From the NCBI RefSeq assembly GCF_009832905.1, contig NZ_CP047135.1, forward strand, positions 4,417,001-4,481,000: DNA of 64,000 nucleotides. The letters are read 5' to 3'. Positions within the stretch are counted from its first letter, which is position 1. Each line of letters begins with the position of its first letter. The notes beneath the pieces were generated by a model. It saw only the letters and a list, made by a program, of their open reading frames with translations, did no database searches and was not told the DNA's origin. A program made the position numbers and the translations under genes. Below, piece by piece: positions 10,065-19,333 of the stretch. The stretch is from Stenotrophomonas sp. 364. GTDB taxonomy: Bacteria > Pseudomonadota > Gammaproteobacteria > Xanthomonadales > Xanthomonadaceae.

Positions 10065-10826
10065 ATGCTGCAGGAACTCTTCATCGCCGCTGCTGCCGGG
10101 GGCAACCCGTCGAATGCCCTCTCGCAGATGGGCTTCGAGCATCTGATCCACGAAATGACCACCCAGCCGGGTGATTTCGCCGTCTCCTGGGTCGTGCTGC
10201 TGACCCTGATCATCATGTCGGCCATGTCCTGGTACTGGACCGTCATCAACATCTTCCGTGCTACCCGCCTGAAGAGCGCTGCCGACAAGGTCGTGAGCCT
10301 GTTCTGGGACACCCCGAACGCCCAGGACGCCATCCGTGCGATGGAAGAACAGCCGGCTTCCGAGCCGTTCTCGAAGATCGCTCTGGACGCTGCCCAGGCA
10401 GCTGCCCACCACCAGCGTGCCGAAGGCGGCGCAACCGGTGGCCTGGGTGAGAACCTGAGCCGTTCGGAGTTCGTCGATCGCGCCCTGCGTCAGGCCGTGA
10501 CCCGCGAAAGCAACAACCTGCAGTCGGGCATGACCCTGCTGGCCACCGTCGGTGCAACCGCTCCGTTCGTCGGTCTGCTGGGTACCGTGTGGGGCATCTA
10601 CGGCGCGCTGATCAAGATCGGTGCCACCGGTTCCGCCTCGATCGACGCCGTTGCAGGCCCGGTGGGTGAAGCACTGATCATGACCGCCATCGGTCTGTTC
10701 GTGGCTATCCCGGCCGTGTTCGCCTTCAACTTCTTCAGCAAGATCAACAGCGCCACGATCAGCAAGTTCGATACGTTCGCTCACGACCTGCACGACTTCT
10801 TCGCCACCGGTTCGCGCGTTCGCTAA
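10065..10826 (+). CDS. exbB: TonB-system biopolymer transport protein ExbB (MotA/TolQ/ExbB family)
   Basis: The 253-residue inner-membrane protein has the expected three transmembrane segments: one near the N-terminus (VSWVVLLTLIIMSAMSWYW) and two in the C-terminal half. The family signature TVGATAPFVGLLGTVWGIYGAL and EALIMTAIGLFVAIPAVFAFN are both present. It forms the proton channel with ExbD that energises TonB. It lies 85 bp after tonB and 57 bp before exbD, so the four genes probably form one transcript. Confidence 0.96.
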   Translation: MLQELFIAAAAGGNPSNALSQMGFEHLIHEMTTQPGDFAVSWVVLLTLIIMSAMSWYWTVINIFRATRLKSAADKVVSLFWDTPNAQDAIRAMEEQPASEPFSKIALDAAQAAAHHQRAEGGATGGLGENLSRSEFVDRALRQAVTRESNNLQSGMTLLATVGATAPFVGLLGTVWGIYGALIKIGATGSASIDAVAGPVGEALIMTAIGLFVAIPAVFAFNFFSKINSATISKFDTFAHDLHDFFATGSRVR

Positions 10827-10883
10827 TTGCGACGCGCTTTACCTGGCGAGAACGTAGTCAACACGATCTAGACGGAGCCCGTT

Positions 10884-11309
10884 ATGGCTTTCAGTAGTGG
10901 TAACAGCGGCGGCCCCATGGCCGACATCAACGTTACGCCCCTCGTGGACGTGATGCTGGTGCTGCTGATCATCTTCATCATCACGGCGCCCCTGATGTCC
11001 CACAAGGTCAAGGTGGATCTGCCGGAGGCCAACCTGGTGCAGAACCCGGAAGACGCTGAGAAGCGTTCGGGCCCGATCACCCTGGCAGTCAAGGAAGACG
11101 GCTCGATCTACTGGAACGACGAGGAAATCAACAAGCAGACGCTCGAGTCGCGCTTGTCGACCGCCGCCCAGCAGACCCCGCAGCCCCCGCTCAATCTGCG
11201 TGGTGACCGCACCACCAAGATGCGTGTCATCAACGAGATGACCAAGATTGCGCAGGAGCAGGGCATGCTCGACGTTGGCTTCGTTGCCACCAAAGAGAAG
11301 GGGCAGTAA
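10884..11309 (+). CDS. exbD: Biopolymer transport protein ExbD (first copy)
   Basis: The 141-residue protein has one N-terminal transmembrane helix ([19 protein letters not shown]) carrying the essential proton-path Asp of the ExbD/TolR family (VDVM). A periplasmic domain ends in GMLDVGFVATKEKGQ. It works with ExbB and TonB. It is 57 bp after exbB and 3 bp before a second exbD, and their first ~70 coding bases are almost identical, which indicates tandem duplication. Confidence 0.95.
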   Translation: MAFSSGNSGGPMADINVTPLVDVMLVLLIIFIITAPLMSHKVKVDLPEANLVQNPEDAEKRSGPITLAVKEDGSIYWNDEEINKQTLESRLSTAAQQTPQPPLNLRGDRTTKMRVINEMTKIAQEQGMLDVGFVATKEKGQ

Positions 11310-11312
11310 GCC

Positions 11313-11726
11313 ATGGCGTTCAGTACTGGTGGTAACAAGGGCCCCATGGCCGACATCAACGTCACGCCCCTCGTGGACGTGATGCTGGTGCTGCTGATCA
11401 TCTTCATCGTCACCGCGCCGATCATGACGTACCCGATCGCCGTGGACCTGCCGCAGCGCGTGCTCAACCCACCGCCGCAGCTGGTCGAGCCGCCGCCGCC
11501 GATCGAACTCAAGATCGACGCCAGCAACCAGGTCTCGTGGAACAACAGCCCGGTAGCGACCGGCGAGTTGCAGCAGCGGATGGAACAGGAGGTCCAGAAG
11601 GACCCGACGAACCAGCCGGAACTGCGCATCGACGCCAGCCCGGACTCTGAGTACGACGTGATGGCCAAGGTATTGGCCGCTGCGAAGAACGCTCAGATGA
11701 AGAAGATCGGCTTCGTACAGCAGTAA
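11313..11726 (+). CDS. exbD2: Second ExbD paralogue (ExbD2)
   Basis: The 137-residue ExbD/TolR-family protein has the helix [19 protein letters not shown] and the periplasmic tail [16 protein letters not shown]. It starts 3 bp after the first exbD stop. A tonB-exbB-exbD1-exbD2 cluster is established in Xanthomonas campestris, where exbD2 is reported to be dispensable for iron uptake but involved in plant interaction and pectate responses. That report is of interest because a pectin locus lies 20 kb away. A strong terminator follows. Confidence 0.93.
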   Translation: MAFSTGGNKGPMADINVTPLVDVMLVLLIIFIVTAPIMTYPIAVDLPQRVLNPPPQLVEPPPPIELKIDASNQVSWNNSPVATGELQQRMEQEVQKDPTNQPELRIDASPDSEYDVMAKVLAAAKNAQMKKIGFVQQ

Positions 11727-11755
11727 ATCGCACGACGCAGTCATGACGCGACTGG

Positions 11756-11786
11756 AAAACGCCCCTGGAGACAGGGGCGTTTTTTT
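11756..11786 (+). terminator. Rho-independent terminator of the tonB-exb operon
   Basis: CGCCCCTG (11760-11767) pairs with CAGGGGCG (11772-11779) around a GAGA loop. A-tract and T7 flanks extend the stem. It is 30 bp after exbD2. Confidence 0.95.
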
Positions 11787-11851
11787 ATGGGCGGCTGCCG
11801 ACCGCCGCGCCGGGTACGCGCGCAACGCACGCGGCCCGCTATCATCCGCGC

Positions 11852-13312
11852 ATGCTCGCCACCTACCCTGCCCTTGCGGCCTGGCTCGACGCCATCCCGC
11901 ACCTCCGTCCCCTGCTGGTGGCGGCCTACATCCTCTACCTGCTGTGGCTGACCGGCTGGATCATGCTGCAGAAACGCGAGCCGGTGGCCACGCTGAGCTG
12001 GATCCTGTCGCTGGCCGCCCTGCCCTACCTGGGGTTGTTCATCTATTACCTGCTGGGCCCGCAGAAGGTGAAGCGGCAGCGCCTGCGCCGCGGTCGCGCG
12101 CGCTCGGGCATGGAGCACTACAGCAGCGTGTGCCCGCCCGACGCGGACTGCACCGAGCTGGCCAAGATCGCCCAGGCCACGACCGGCCTGGCGCCCACCT
12201 CGGCCACCGAGGTGGAGTGGCTGGTGGATGGCGCGGCTACCTACACCGCACTTTTGGCCGCCATCGCGCAGGCGCGGGACCACGTGCACGTGGAGTACTA
12301 CATCTTCAACCCCGACCATGCCGGTACCGCGCTGCGCGACGCCCTGGTCGAGCGCGCCCGCGAGGGCGTGCGGGTACGACTGCTGCTGGATGCGGTGGGG
12401 TCCTCGGCACTCCGCAGGCGCTTCCTGCAGCCGCTGCTGGATGCCGGTGGCGAAGTGGCGTGGTTCCATCCGCGTCAGCTGCTCAAGCCGTTCAAGCGCC
12501 CCGGGTTGAACATGCGCACCCACCGCAAGCTGGTGGTGATCGATGGGCGCACGGCGTTCACCGGCGGGATCAACATCACCGACGAGGAAGACGAACGCCG
12601 CCGCCCCGATGCCTACCGCGACCTGCACATGCGCCTGACCGGCCATGTGGTGCGCAGCCTGCAGCTGGTCTTCATCGAAGACTGGATCTACGCCACCGCC
12701 CAGCCGCCCGAGCGCTTCGCCATCGCCCAGCTGTGGCCCAACGACATGCCCTGCCGCGCCGACGGCAGCATCGATGCGCAGGTGCTGGTGTCCGGCCCCG
12801 ACTCGGCCTGGGAAACCATCCACCGCCTGCAGGTGGCCGCCATCTACGAGGCGCGCGAGCGGGTCTGGCTGGTGACACCCTACTTCGTGCCCGGCGAGGC
12901 CGCGCGCATGGCGCTGACCTCGGCCGCCCTGGGCGGCCTCGATGTGCGTCTGCTGGTGCCGAAGATGAGCGATTCCTGGTTTGTCACCCAGGCCGCGCGC
13001 TCCTACTTCGACGAACTGCTGCAGGCCGGGGTGAAGATCTACGAGTACGGCCCGCGCATGCTGCACACCAAGGCCTTCATCGCCGACCACGACGTCTGCA
13101 TCGTGGGCAGCGCCAACTTCGACCACCGCAGCTTCCGGCTCAACTTCGAGCTGTCGATGATGCTGGTGGACGCCGACCGCGTGGCAGCGCTGGAGCGCAT
13201 CCTGGCGGCCGAGTTCGACGCCTCGGTGCGCGTGCACAACGACCGCGGCCGCTCCCTGTGGCGGCACCGGGTACCGGAAGCATTCGCCCGGCTGGCCTCG
13301 CCGCTGTTGTGA
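11852..13312 (+). CDS. cls: Cardiolipin synthase (phospholipase D family)
   Basis: The 486-residue product has two N-terminal transmembrane helices (LLVAAYILYLLWLTGWIML and LSWILSLAALPYLGLFIYYLLG). Two HKD catalytic motifs follow: HRKLVVIDGRTAFTGGINI near residue 223 and HTKAFIADHDVCIVGSANFD near 405. This is the ClsA-type layout; the enzyme condenses two phosphatidylglycerols to cardiolipin at the inner membrane. It has its own position after the exbD2 terminator. The ATG at 11852 places the first helix right after about 20 residues, as usual. Confidence 0.93.
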   Translation: MLATYPALAAWLDAIPHLRPLLVAAYILYLLWLTGWIMLQKREPVATLSWILSLAALPYLGLFIYYLLGPQKVKRQRLRRGRARSGMEHYSSVCPPDADCTELAKIAQATTGLAPTSATEVEWLVDGAATYTALLAAIAQARDHVHVEYYIFNPDHAGTALRDALVERAREGVRVRLLLDAVGSSALRRRFLQPLLDAGGEVAWFHPRQLLKPFKRPGLNMRTHRKLVVIDGRTAFTGGINITDEEDERRRPDAYRDLHMRLTGHVVRSLQLVFIEDWIYATAQPPERFAIAQLWPNDMPCRADGSIDAQVLVSGPDSAWETIHRLQVAAIYEARERVWLVTPYFVPGEAARMALTSAALGGLDVRLLVPKMSDSWFVTQAARSYFDELLQAGVKIYEYGPRMLHTKAFIADHDVCIVGSANFDHRSFRLNFELSMMLVDADRVAALERILAAEFDASVRVHNDRGRSLWRHRVPEAFARLASPLL

Positions 13313-13376
13313 CCGCGCACGTGGAACCACACCGGCCGGCGGCGCTACACTGGCGCGGTCAACGGGGAGAATGACG

Positions 13377-13634
13377 ATGCATTGGCTGTTCCTGCTACTG
13401 GCGCTGGGCTGCTTTGCCCTGGCGTTGAAGGTGCCCCAGATGTCGCTGATGATGCTCGCCCTGTTCGGTGCGCTGGTGTTTCTGCTGGCGTGGGTGCGCG
13501 GGATGTACGTGGCGCGCTTCGGCACCCTCCAGCGCGACATCTCCAGCGTGATCGATCCCACTGAACTGCGCCGGCTGCGCGAACAGGCCCAGGCCCGTCG
13601 CCAGCTCGCCGAAGAAGACTCCGACCCCCTGTAG
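13377..13634 (+). CDS. Small membrane protein of unknown function
   Basis: The 85-residue product has two hydrophobic segments ([16 protein letters not shown] and [17 protein letters not shown]) and a charged C-terminal tail ([19 protein letters not shown]). I chose ATG 13377 over ATG 13371 because GGGGAG is then about 7 nt upstream; with 13371 the RBS touches the start. The stop is 4 bp before pdxJ, so the two are probably co-transcribed. I do not recognise a family. Confidence 0.7.
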   Translation: MHWLFLLLALGCFALALKVPQMSLMMLALFGALVFLLAWVRGMYVARFGTLQRDISSVIDPTELRRLREQAQARRQLAEEDSDPL

Positions 13635-13638
13635 TGCC

Positions 13639-14388
13639 ATGACCCAGCTCAGCGTCAACGTCAACAAGATCGCCGTCCTGCGCAACTCGCGCGGCGGCAC
13701 CGACCCGGACGTGCTGCAGGCCGCCCGTGCCTGCCTGGACGCCGGCGCGCATGGCATCACCGTTCACCCGCGCCCGGACCGCCGCCACATCCATGCCGAG
13801 GACGTGCTGGCGCTGTCGGCGTTGACCACGGCACGTGGCGTGGAATTCAACATCGAGGGCAACCCGTTCGCGCCGCCGCGCGAGGGCTACCCGGGGTTGC
13901 TGCCGCTGTGCGCGCAGACCCGCCCGGCGCAGACCACCCTGGTGCCCGATGGCGACGGGCAGCTTACCTCCGACCACGGATTCGACTTCGGCCGCGATGC
14001 GGAGCGGCTGCGGCCGCTGATCGCCGAACTGAAGGCGTATGGCTGCCGGGTCAGCCTGTTCGTGGATGCCGGCAACCCGGACATCGCCCAGGCCGCGGCG
14101 ATCGGTGCCGATCGCATCGAGCTCTATACCGGCCCCTACGCCGAAGCACATGCGGCAGGCGATGCCGGGGCCATGCTGGCTCTGTTCGCCGACGCTGCCC
14201 GCCGTGCCCAGGCCGCCGGCTTGGGCGTGAATGCAGGGCACGACCTGTCACAGGACAACCTGCGCGCCTTCCTGGCGGCGGTGCCGGACGTTCTGGAAGT
14301 GTCCATCGGACACGCGCTGATCAGCGAGGCGCTGTACGCCGGGCTGGACGCCACCGTGAAGGGCTACTTGGCGCAATTGGCCTCCTGA
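13639..14388 (+). CDS. pdxJ: Pyridoxine 5'-phosphate synthase
   Basis: PdxJ condenses 1-deoxyxylulose-5-phosphate with 3-amino-2-oxopropyl phosphate, the last ring-closing step of the DXP-dependent vitamin B6 pathway. The 249-residue product starts [20 protein letters not shown] and contains [24 protein letters not shown] and [13 protein letters not shown], all typical of this TIM-barrel family and its phosphate site. Length matches the usual 240-250. It is tightly spaced after the small membrane protein gene. Confidence 0.96.
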   Translation: MTQLSVNVNKIAVLRNSRGGTDPDVLQAARACLDAGAHGITVHPRPDRRHIHAEDVLALSALTTARGVEFNIEGNPFAPPREGYPGLLPLCAQTRPAQTTLVPDGDGQLTSDHGFDFGRDAERLRPLIAELKAYGCRVSLFVDAGNPDIAQAAAIGADRIELYTGPYAEAHAAGDAGAMLALFADAARRAQAAGLGVNAGHDLSQDNLRAFLAAVPDVLEVSIGHALISEALYAGLDATVKGYLAQLAS

Positions 14389-14506
14389 CGGCCACGCGAT
14401 GGCCGGTTCCCGGCCAGCGGCGATGTCCGATTCTGGCCTGTGGACAAGTATGGGGACCAATTTCGTCGATTTCGGTCGGAACCCAATGGTGGCAAGCCTT
14501 CCCCGG

Positions 14507-14534
14507 TTGACACAGGTCTGTGGTTAGCAATACT
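14507..14534 (+). promoter_or_regulatory. Candidate sigma-70 promoter for the radical SAM gene
   Basis: TTGACA (14507-14512) is a perfect -35. AATACT (14529-14534) matches TATAAT at four of six positions with a 16-bp spacer. GTTAG and CTAAC (about 14523 and 14535) form an inverted repeat over the -10. The gene begins about 80 bp downstream. Confidence 0.5.
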
Positions 14535-14619
14535 ACTAACGCCGGTCGATGGGTTACCGCGCATGCTTCCCCACCCTGCCGTCGCAGCCACTGCGACACC
14601 CCGGCGATAGCCTCGACCG

Positions 14620-15711
14620 ATGGGTATCGCGATCAAAGGCCGAGGTTCCACCACGCACCTGGCGGGCCGCTTCGAGGTCACCGTCAGCGAAGCCGTGCAC
14701 GATGGCTGGGACGCCGGGGAGAGCGAGGAGTTTCTGGCACCGCGCCTGCGCACCGAGGTGCGGGCCGAGACCGCGCGCAGCATCATCAGCCGCAACAAGT
14801 CGCCGGACGTGGGTTTCAGCCAATCGGTGAACCCGTACCGCGGCTGCGAGCACGGCTGCTCGTACTGCTTCGCCCGACCGTCGCATGCCTACCTCAACCT
14901 GTCGCCCGGGTTGGACTTTGAAACCAAACTGTTCGCCAAGACCAACGCACCGCAGCTGCTGCGCAAGGAGTTCTCGCGCCCCGGCTACGTGCCGCAGCCG
15001 ATCGCCCTGGGCATCAACACCGACGCCTACCAGCCGATCGAGCGCAAGCTGAAACTCACCCGCCAGCTGATCGAAGTCATGCTGGAAACGCGGCATCCGT
15101 TCTCGCTGATCACCAAGAACGCACTGGTCGAACGCGACATCGATCTGTTGGCGCCGCTGGCCGAACAGAACCTGGTGAGCGTGCACTTCTCGGTGACCTC
15201 GCTGGACCCGCACCTGTCGGCCAAGCTGGAGCCGCGCGCCTCGGCGCCGCACGCGCGCCTGCGGGCAATGCGCCGCCTGCACGACGCGGGTATCCCGGTC
15301 GGCGTGATGGTGGCCCCGGTGATCCCGTGGATCAACGACGCCGAACTGGAAGCGGTGCTGGAAGCCGCGCGTGATGCCGGCGCGTCCACCGCGGGCTACG
15401 TGCTGCTGCGCCTGCCGCTGGAAGTGGCCCCGTTGTTCCGCGACTGGCTGGATGCCCATCACCCCGATCGCGCCGCGCACGTGATGAGCACCATCAACCA
15501 GCTGCGCGGCGGCAAGGACTACAACAGCGAGTTCGGCAGCCGCATGCGCGGCGAAGGCGTGTACGCCGATCTGCTGTCGAGCCGCTTCAAGCTGGCGCGC
15601 AGGCGATTGGGGTTCGACGCGCAGAACAGCCACTGGCCGAAGCTGGACTGCGACAAGTTCGTCCGACCGCTGCCGCCGCGGGTGGATTCGCCGCAGGGGG
15701 CGTTGTTCTAG
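14620..15711 (+). CDS. PA0069-family radical SAM protein (SplB-like)
   Basis: The 363-residue product carries CEHGCSYC near residues 76-83, the CxxxCxxC cluster of radical SAM enzymes that binds [4Fe-4S] and cleaves S-adenosylmethionine. The flanks NPYRGCEHGCSYCFARPSH and FSLITKNALVERDID are characteristic of the PA0069/Rv2578c family, which is related to spore photoproduct lyase-like proteins. The substrate is unknown for this family. It has its own predicted promoter upstream; a SMAG palindrome follows downstream. The 2OG oxygenase gene beyond converges on it. Confidence 0.88.
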   Translation: MGIAIKGRGSTTHLAGRFEVTVSEAVHDGWDAGESEEFLAPRLRTEVRAETARSIISRNKSPDVGFSQSVNPYRGCEHGCSYCFARPSHAYLNLSPGLDFETKLFAKTNAPQLLRKEFSRPGYVPQPIALGINTDAYQPIERKLKLTRQLIEVMLETRHPFSLITKNALVERDIDLLAPLAEQNLVSVHFSVTSLDPHLSAKLEPRASAPHARLRAMRRLHDAGIPVGVMVAPVIPWINDAELEAVLEAARDAGASTAGYVLLRLPLEVAPLFRDWLDAHHPDRAAHVMSTINQLRGGKDYNSEFGSRMRGEGVYADLLSSRFKLARRRLGFDAQNSHWPKLDCDKFVRPLPPRVDSPQGALF

Positions 15712-15880
15712 ATCGTCACTGGGCGACAGGATGCGTGGGAACCTGTGCTGCAGGTCACGCTGGATCAAGGGCGTGCACAGGGCAGCATCAAGGACAGCGA
15801 CATCTGCTCTGCTGTCTCGAATGGTGATGCGCTGCGGACGCGTCGCCGTGATGGCGACGGTCTTGCGGTGGGTCTGTCGG

Positions 15881-15905
15881 GAGCCGGCCAGCGGCCGGCA
15901 CTACC
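15881..15905 (-). repeat. SMAG-type palindrome
   Basis: Read on the minus strand: GTAG-TGCCGGCC-GCT-GGCCGGCT. A GTAG head followed by a short perfect stem is the SMAG form. It lies between two convergent genes, where it may also end transcription. The rest of the 214-bp gap shows nothing else. Confidence 0.8.
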
Positions 15906-15925
15906 GGGGCTTGCGTGTGTCGTCG

Positions 15926-16654
15926 TCAGTTTCCTGCAAACAGCTTCTGCGCGGTCTGGAACAAAATCCAGCTGGTGGCGATGAACTTGTCGCCACCCTG
16001 CGGACGATTTCCGCGATGCGTGTGGGTGAACGCCGTCGGGGCGATCAGCAGGCTGCCGGTGCGTGGGGCGATCTTGCGCTGCTGGAACAGGAACTCGGTT
16101 TCGCCCTGCTCGAAATCGTCGTTGAGGTAGAGCGTCCATAGCAGGTGGCGGTGCAGTGTTTCACCGGCGGGATCGCGTGGGTACAGCTCGCAATGCCAAT
16201 AGGGATAGCCACCCTCGCCCGCGGCATACCATTGCAGATTGATGGCACCGGGACGCAGGCACGTACGGGCCAGATCCGACAGCGTGGCATCGTCCATGCC
16301 CGAGAAATCGTCGGCCGCCAGGCGCCGCGGTTTACCTTCGCTGTCTTGGATCTGCAACATCAGCGGCGAGATCAGTGCCTGTGGATAACGCCGTAGATAA
16401 CTCAAAACACCGCGAAACACCGCCTGCTGCAACAGCATGTCCACATCGCGCCACGCCGCGTCGCCGCTGATGCGCAGATCCTTGCTGTGCTTGAGTTCCG
16501 GGAACACGCCGCTGCCCACTTCGCCGGGCCGCAACTGCGCACTGGTTCGCATCCTGGCCTGGATGGCGGCACACACATCGGCGGGGATGGCGTTGTGGAT
16601 TACTTCAATGAAGTCGTGCTGCGTGTCGGCCGTCATGGGGTCATCCGTGGGCAT
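15926..16654 (-). CDS. 2-oxoglutarate/Fe(II)-dependent oxygenase (prolyl-4-hydroxylase-like)
   Basis: This encodes about 242 residues. The C-terminal half has the double-stranded beta-helix pattern: WHCELYPRD gives the proximal His-x-Glu/Asp iron ligands, YLNDDFEQGETEF is typical of 2OG-FeII_Oxy_3 domains, and THTHRGNRPQGGDKFIATSWI gives the distal His and a basic residue for 2OG. The start is uncertain: ATG 16654 (MPTDDPMTADTQ) has GGGG about 7 nt upstream and is chosen; ATG 16636 is possible. The substrate is unknown. It faces away from the radical SAM gene and stands alone. Confidence 0.75.
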   Translation of the reverse strand: MPTDDPMTADTQHDFIEVIHNAIPADVCAAIQARMRTSAQLRPGEVGSGVFPELKHSKDLRISGDAAWRDVDMLLQQAVFRGVLSYLRRYPQALISPLMLQIQDSEGKPRRLAADDFSGMDDATLSDLARTCLRPGAINLQWYAAGEGGYPYWHCELYPRDPAGETLHRHLLWTLYLNDDFEQGETEFLFQQRKIAPRTGSLLIAPTAFTHTHRGNRPQGGDKFIATSWILFQTAQKLFAGN

Positions 16655-16724
16655 CTGGCCCCGATGGTGACCGCTGCATTGGCCGATGTCACGCCGTTGC
16701 CACGTTGGGTTTTTCCATGGCACA

Positions 16725-16753
16725 CACGGGGCCGGCAACGGGCCGGCCCCGTG
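16725..16753 (-). terminator. Perfect 12-bp hairpin after fbp
   Basis: CACGGGGCCGGC (16725-16736) and GCCGGCCCCGTG (16742-16753) form a perfect stem with a 5-nt loop, 9 bp beyond the fbp stop. No T-run follows directly. Confidence 0.6.
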
Positions 16754-16761
16754 CGTTGCGA

Positions 16762-17778
16762 TCAGCCCTGCGCGCTGTCGTGCTCGTGGTGATAGCGGGT
16801 GGCTTCGGCCACTTCATTGCGCGAGCCGAGGAACACCGGCACGCGCTGGTGCAGCTGGTCGGGCTGGATGTCGAGGATACGCTCGCGCCCGGTGGTGGCC
16901 GCGCCGCCGGCCTGCTCGACCAGCAGGCCCATCGGGTTGGCTTCGTACATCAGGCGCAGCTTGCCGGCCTTGGACGGGTCCTTCTTGTCCCACGGGTAGA
17001 TGAAGATACCGCCGCGGGTGAGGATCCGGTGCACGTCGGCCACCATGCTGGCGATCCAGCGCATGTTGAAGTTCTTGCCGCGCGAACCTTCCTTGCCGGC
17101 CAGCAGGTCCTGCACGTAACCCTGCATGGGGGCTTCCCAATGGCGCTGGTTGGACATGTTGATGGCAAATTCCTGGGTGTCGGCGGGAATCTGCATGTCC
17201 GGCGTGGTCAGCACGAACTCGCCCTTCTCGCGGTCCAGGGTGAAGGCATGGGTGCCGTGGCCCACGGTGAGCACCATCTGCGTGCTGGGGCCGTAGATGC
17301 AGTAACCGGCGGCGACCTGCGCGGTGCCCGGCTGCAGGAAGCTGGCGTCGTTGGGCTGTTCGGTGCCGGGCGGGCAGCGCAGCACCGAGAAGATGGTGCC
17401 GACCGAGACATTGACGTCGATGTTGGAGCTGCCATCGAGGGGATCGAACAGCAGCAGGAAGTCACCGCGCGGGTAGGTGTCCGGCACGGGCTGGCAGTGG
17501 TCCATTTCCTCCGAGGCGCAGGCGGCCAGGTGGCCGCCCCAGGCGTTGGCCTCGAGCAGGATCTCGTTGCTGATGACGTCCAGCTTCTTCTGCGCTTCGC
17601 CCTGCACGTTGCCGGTACCGGCCTCGCCCAGCACGCCACCGAGCGCGCCCTTGCTGACCGCGATGGAGATGCTGGTGCAGGCGCGGGCGACGACGGCGAT
17701 CAGCTGGCGCAGGTCGGCGTTGATGCGGCCGGCATGCTGCTCTTCGATCAGGTACCGGGTAAGCGACGTACGGGACAT
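16762..17778 (-). CDS. fbp: Fructose-1,6-bisphosphatase class 1
   Basis: This gluconeogenic enzyme hydrolyses fructose-1,6-bisphosphate to fructose-6-phosphate. The 338-residue product carries the metal-binding segment [19 protein letters not shown] and the C-terminal substrate segment [37 protein letters not shown], both diagnostic. Length is normal for class 1. It is probably a single-gene unit, with a hairpin after it and another hairpin between it and the aminotransferase gene upstream. Growth on uronates or pyruvate from the pectin locus would require gluconeogenesis, so the enzyme is metabolically relevant, though no regulatory link is visible. Confidence 0.97.
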   Translation of the reverse strand: MSRTSLTRYLIEEQHAGRINADLRQLIAVVARACTSISIAVSKGALGGVLGEAGTGNVQGEAQKKLDVISNEILLEANAWGGHLAACASEEMDHCQPVPDTYPRGDFLLLFDPLDGSSNIDVNVSVGTIFSVLRCPPGTEQPNDASFLQPGTAQVAAGYCIYGPSTQMVLTVGHGTHAFTLDREKGEFVLTTPDMQIPADTQEFAINMSNQRHWEAPMQGYVQDLLAGKEGSRGKNFNMRWIASMVADVHRILTRGGIFIYPWDKKDPSKAGKLRLMYEANPMGLLVEQAGGAATTGRERILDIQPDQLHQRVPVFLGSRNEVAEATRYHHEHDSAQG

Positions 17779-17903
17779 GGAATGGCTGCCAAAGACATTT
17801 GGGGGCCGTATTGTCGCCCGTTGCCGCGGGCATTACGAGGCAGGCGCAGGACAGCGCGCCAGGTCAGGAAGGCAGGGCCGGGTGATCCGCGGGGATCTGG
17901 ATA

Positions 17904-17934
17904 CAGGAACGGCCGCACTGGGCGGCCGTTCCTG
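17904..17934 (-). terminator. Perfect 12-bp hairpin between the aminotransferase gene and fbp
   Basis: CAGGAACGGCCG (17904-17915) pairs with CGGCCGTTCCTG (17923-17934) around a 7-nt loop. It follows the aminotransferase stop by about 22 bp. There is no T-tract. Confidence 0.6.
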
Positions 17935-17956
17935 TGGGTGCTGCAGCGCGCGCCGA

Positions 17957-19171
17957 TCAGCCCTTGGCGACGGTCGCCACGGCCTTGGCCACGTAAGCCA
18001 GGTTGCCCTGGTTCAGTGCGGCCACGCAGATGCGGCCAGTGCCGACGGCGTAGATGCCGAACTCGTCGCGCAGGCGGTCCACCTGCGGGCGGGTCAGGCC
18101 GGAGTACGAGAACATGCCGGCCTGGTCGTTGATGAAGGCGAACTCCGGCGCGCCGGCGGCGACCAGGTTCTCCACCAGGCCGTGGCGCAGGGCGTGGATG
18201 CGCTCGCGCATCTCGGTCAGTTCCGCTTCCCACACCTGGCGCAGCTCGACGCTGTTGAGCACGCCGGCCACCAGCGCAGCACCGTGGTTGGACGGGCTGG
18301 AGTAGATGGTGCGGATGATGCGCTTGACCTGCGACTGCACGGCCTTGGCCGAGGCCGCGTCCGGCGCCACCACCGACAGCGCGCCAATGCGTTCGCCATA
18401 CAGCGAGAACGACTTGGAGTACGAGTTGGCGACCACGAAGCTGTCGATGCCGGCCTCGGCGATGATGCGCACCGCGGCGCCGTCTTCGCTGATGCCCTTG
18501 TCGAAGCCCTGGTAGGCCATGTCGATGAACGGGAACAGCTGGCGGTCCTTCAACAGCTCGGCCACCTGCTTCCACTGCGCGACGGTCAGGTCGGCACCGG
18601 TCGGGTTGTGGCAGCACGCGTGCAGCAGCACCACGGTGCCCGGCTGCAGCTTGCCCAGGTCGGCCAGCATGGCGTCGAAATCCACGCCGTGGGTGGTCGG
18701 GTCGAAGTAGCTGTACTCCACGACCTCGAAACCGGCGGCGCCGAACACCGCGCGGTGGTTTTCCCAGCTGGGGTTGCTGATGGCGATGGTGGCGTGCGGC
18801 AGCAGGCGGTGCAGCAGGTCGGCGCCCACGCGCAGCGCACCGCTGCCCCCGATGGTCTGCGAGGTGGCCACGCGGCCGGCGGCCAGCAGCGGCGAGTCCT
18901 TGCCGAACACCAGCTCGCGGGTGGCCTGGTTGTAGGCCGGCAGGCCGTCGATCGGCAGGTAGCCGCGCGGCTTGGCTTCATCGGCCAGCTGCTGTTCGAT
19001 CTGCTTGACGGCGCGGAGCAGCGGAATACGGCCGCTTTCGTCGTAGTAGATGCCCACGCCCAGGTTGACCTTGGTCGAGCGGCTGTCGGCGTTGTAAGCC
19101 TCGGTCAGGCCCAGGATCGGGTCGCCTGGGACCAGTTCCACATTTGCAAAGAAGGACACGGCGGTACTCAT
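17957..19171 (-). CDS. tyrB: Aromatic amino acid aminotransferase (class I PLP)
   Basis: The 404-residue enzyme transfers amino groups between aromatic amino acids or aspartate and 2-oxoglutarate. It begins MSTAVSFFANVELVPGDPILGLTEAYNAD, typical of the AspC/TyrB group. It contains the PLP-lysine segment NSYSKSFSLYGERIGAL near residue 255 and the phosphate-binding LLHACCHNPTGADLT. ATG 19171 is used; the upstream open frame is not family-like. AspC and TyrB are hard to separate by eye, so substrate preference is uncertain. Confidence 0.9.
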   Translation of the reverse strand: MSTAVSFFANVELVPGDPILGLTEAYNADSRSTKVNLGVGIYYDESGRIPLLRAVKQIEQQLADEAKPRGYLPIDGLPAYNQATRELVFGKDSPLLAAGRVATSQTIGGSGALRVGADLLHRLLPHATIAISNPSWENHRAVFGAAGFEVVEYSYFDPTTHGVDFDAMLADLGKLQPGTVVLLHACCHNPTGADLTVAQWKQVAELLKDRQLFPFIDMAYQGFDKGISEDGAAVRIIAEAGIDSFVVANSYSKSFSLYGERIGALSVVAPDAASAKAVQSQVKRIIRTIYSSPSNHGAALVAGVLNSVELRQVWEAELTEMRERIHALRHGLVENLVAAGAPEFAFINDQAGMFSYSGLTRPQVDRLRDEFGIYAVGTGRICVAALNQGNLAYVAKAVATVAKG

Positions 19172-19333
19172 TCGGATGACGGAAGGGGGAGGTTGGCGCG
19201 ACGCAGGTTGCGGCAGAATCAGCCAAAACCAAGCCATCCTAACAAAGCCGCGGCGTGGGCGCGGCGGCGGCCGTCACGTGTTCTTCCGTACCATGGCGTG
19301 CGGCGTGCCCTGCCGCTGAGGACCCCTGCCCGT

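Noticed and set aside
13312..13326. CACGTGGAACC half-site of parS after cls, and similar halves near 2280, 22405 and 40075
   Set aside because: Only one arm matches; four or more mismatches in the other arm. Not counted as parS.
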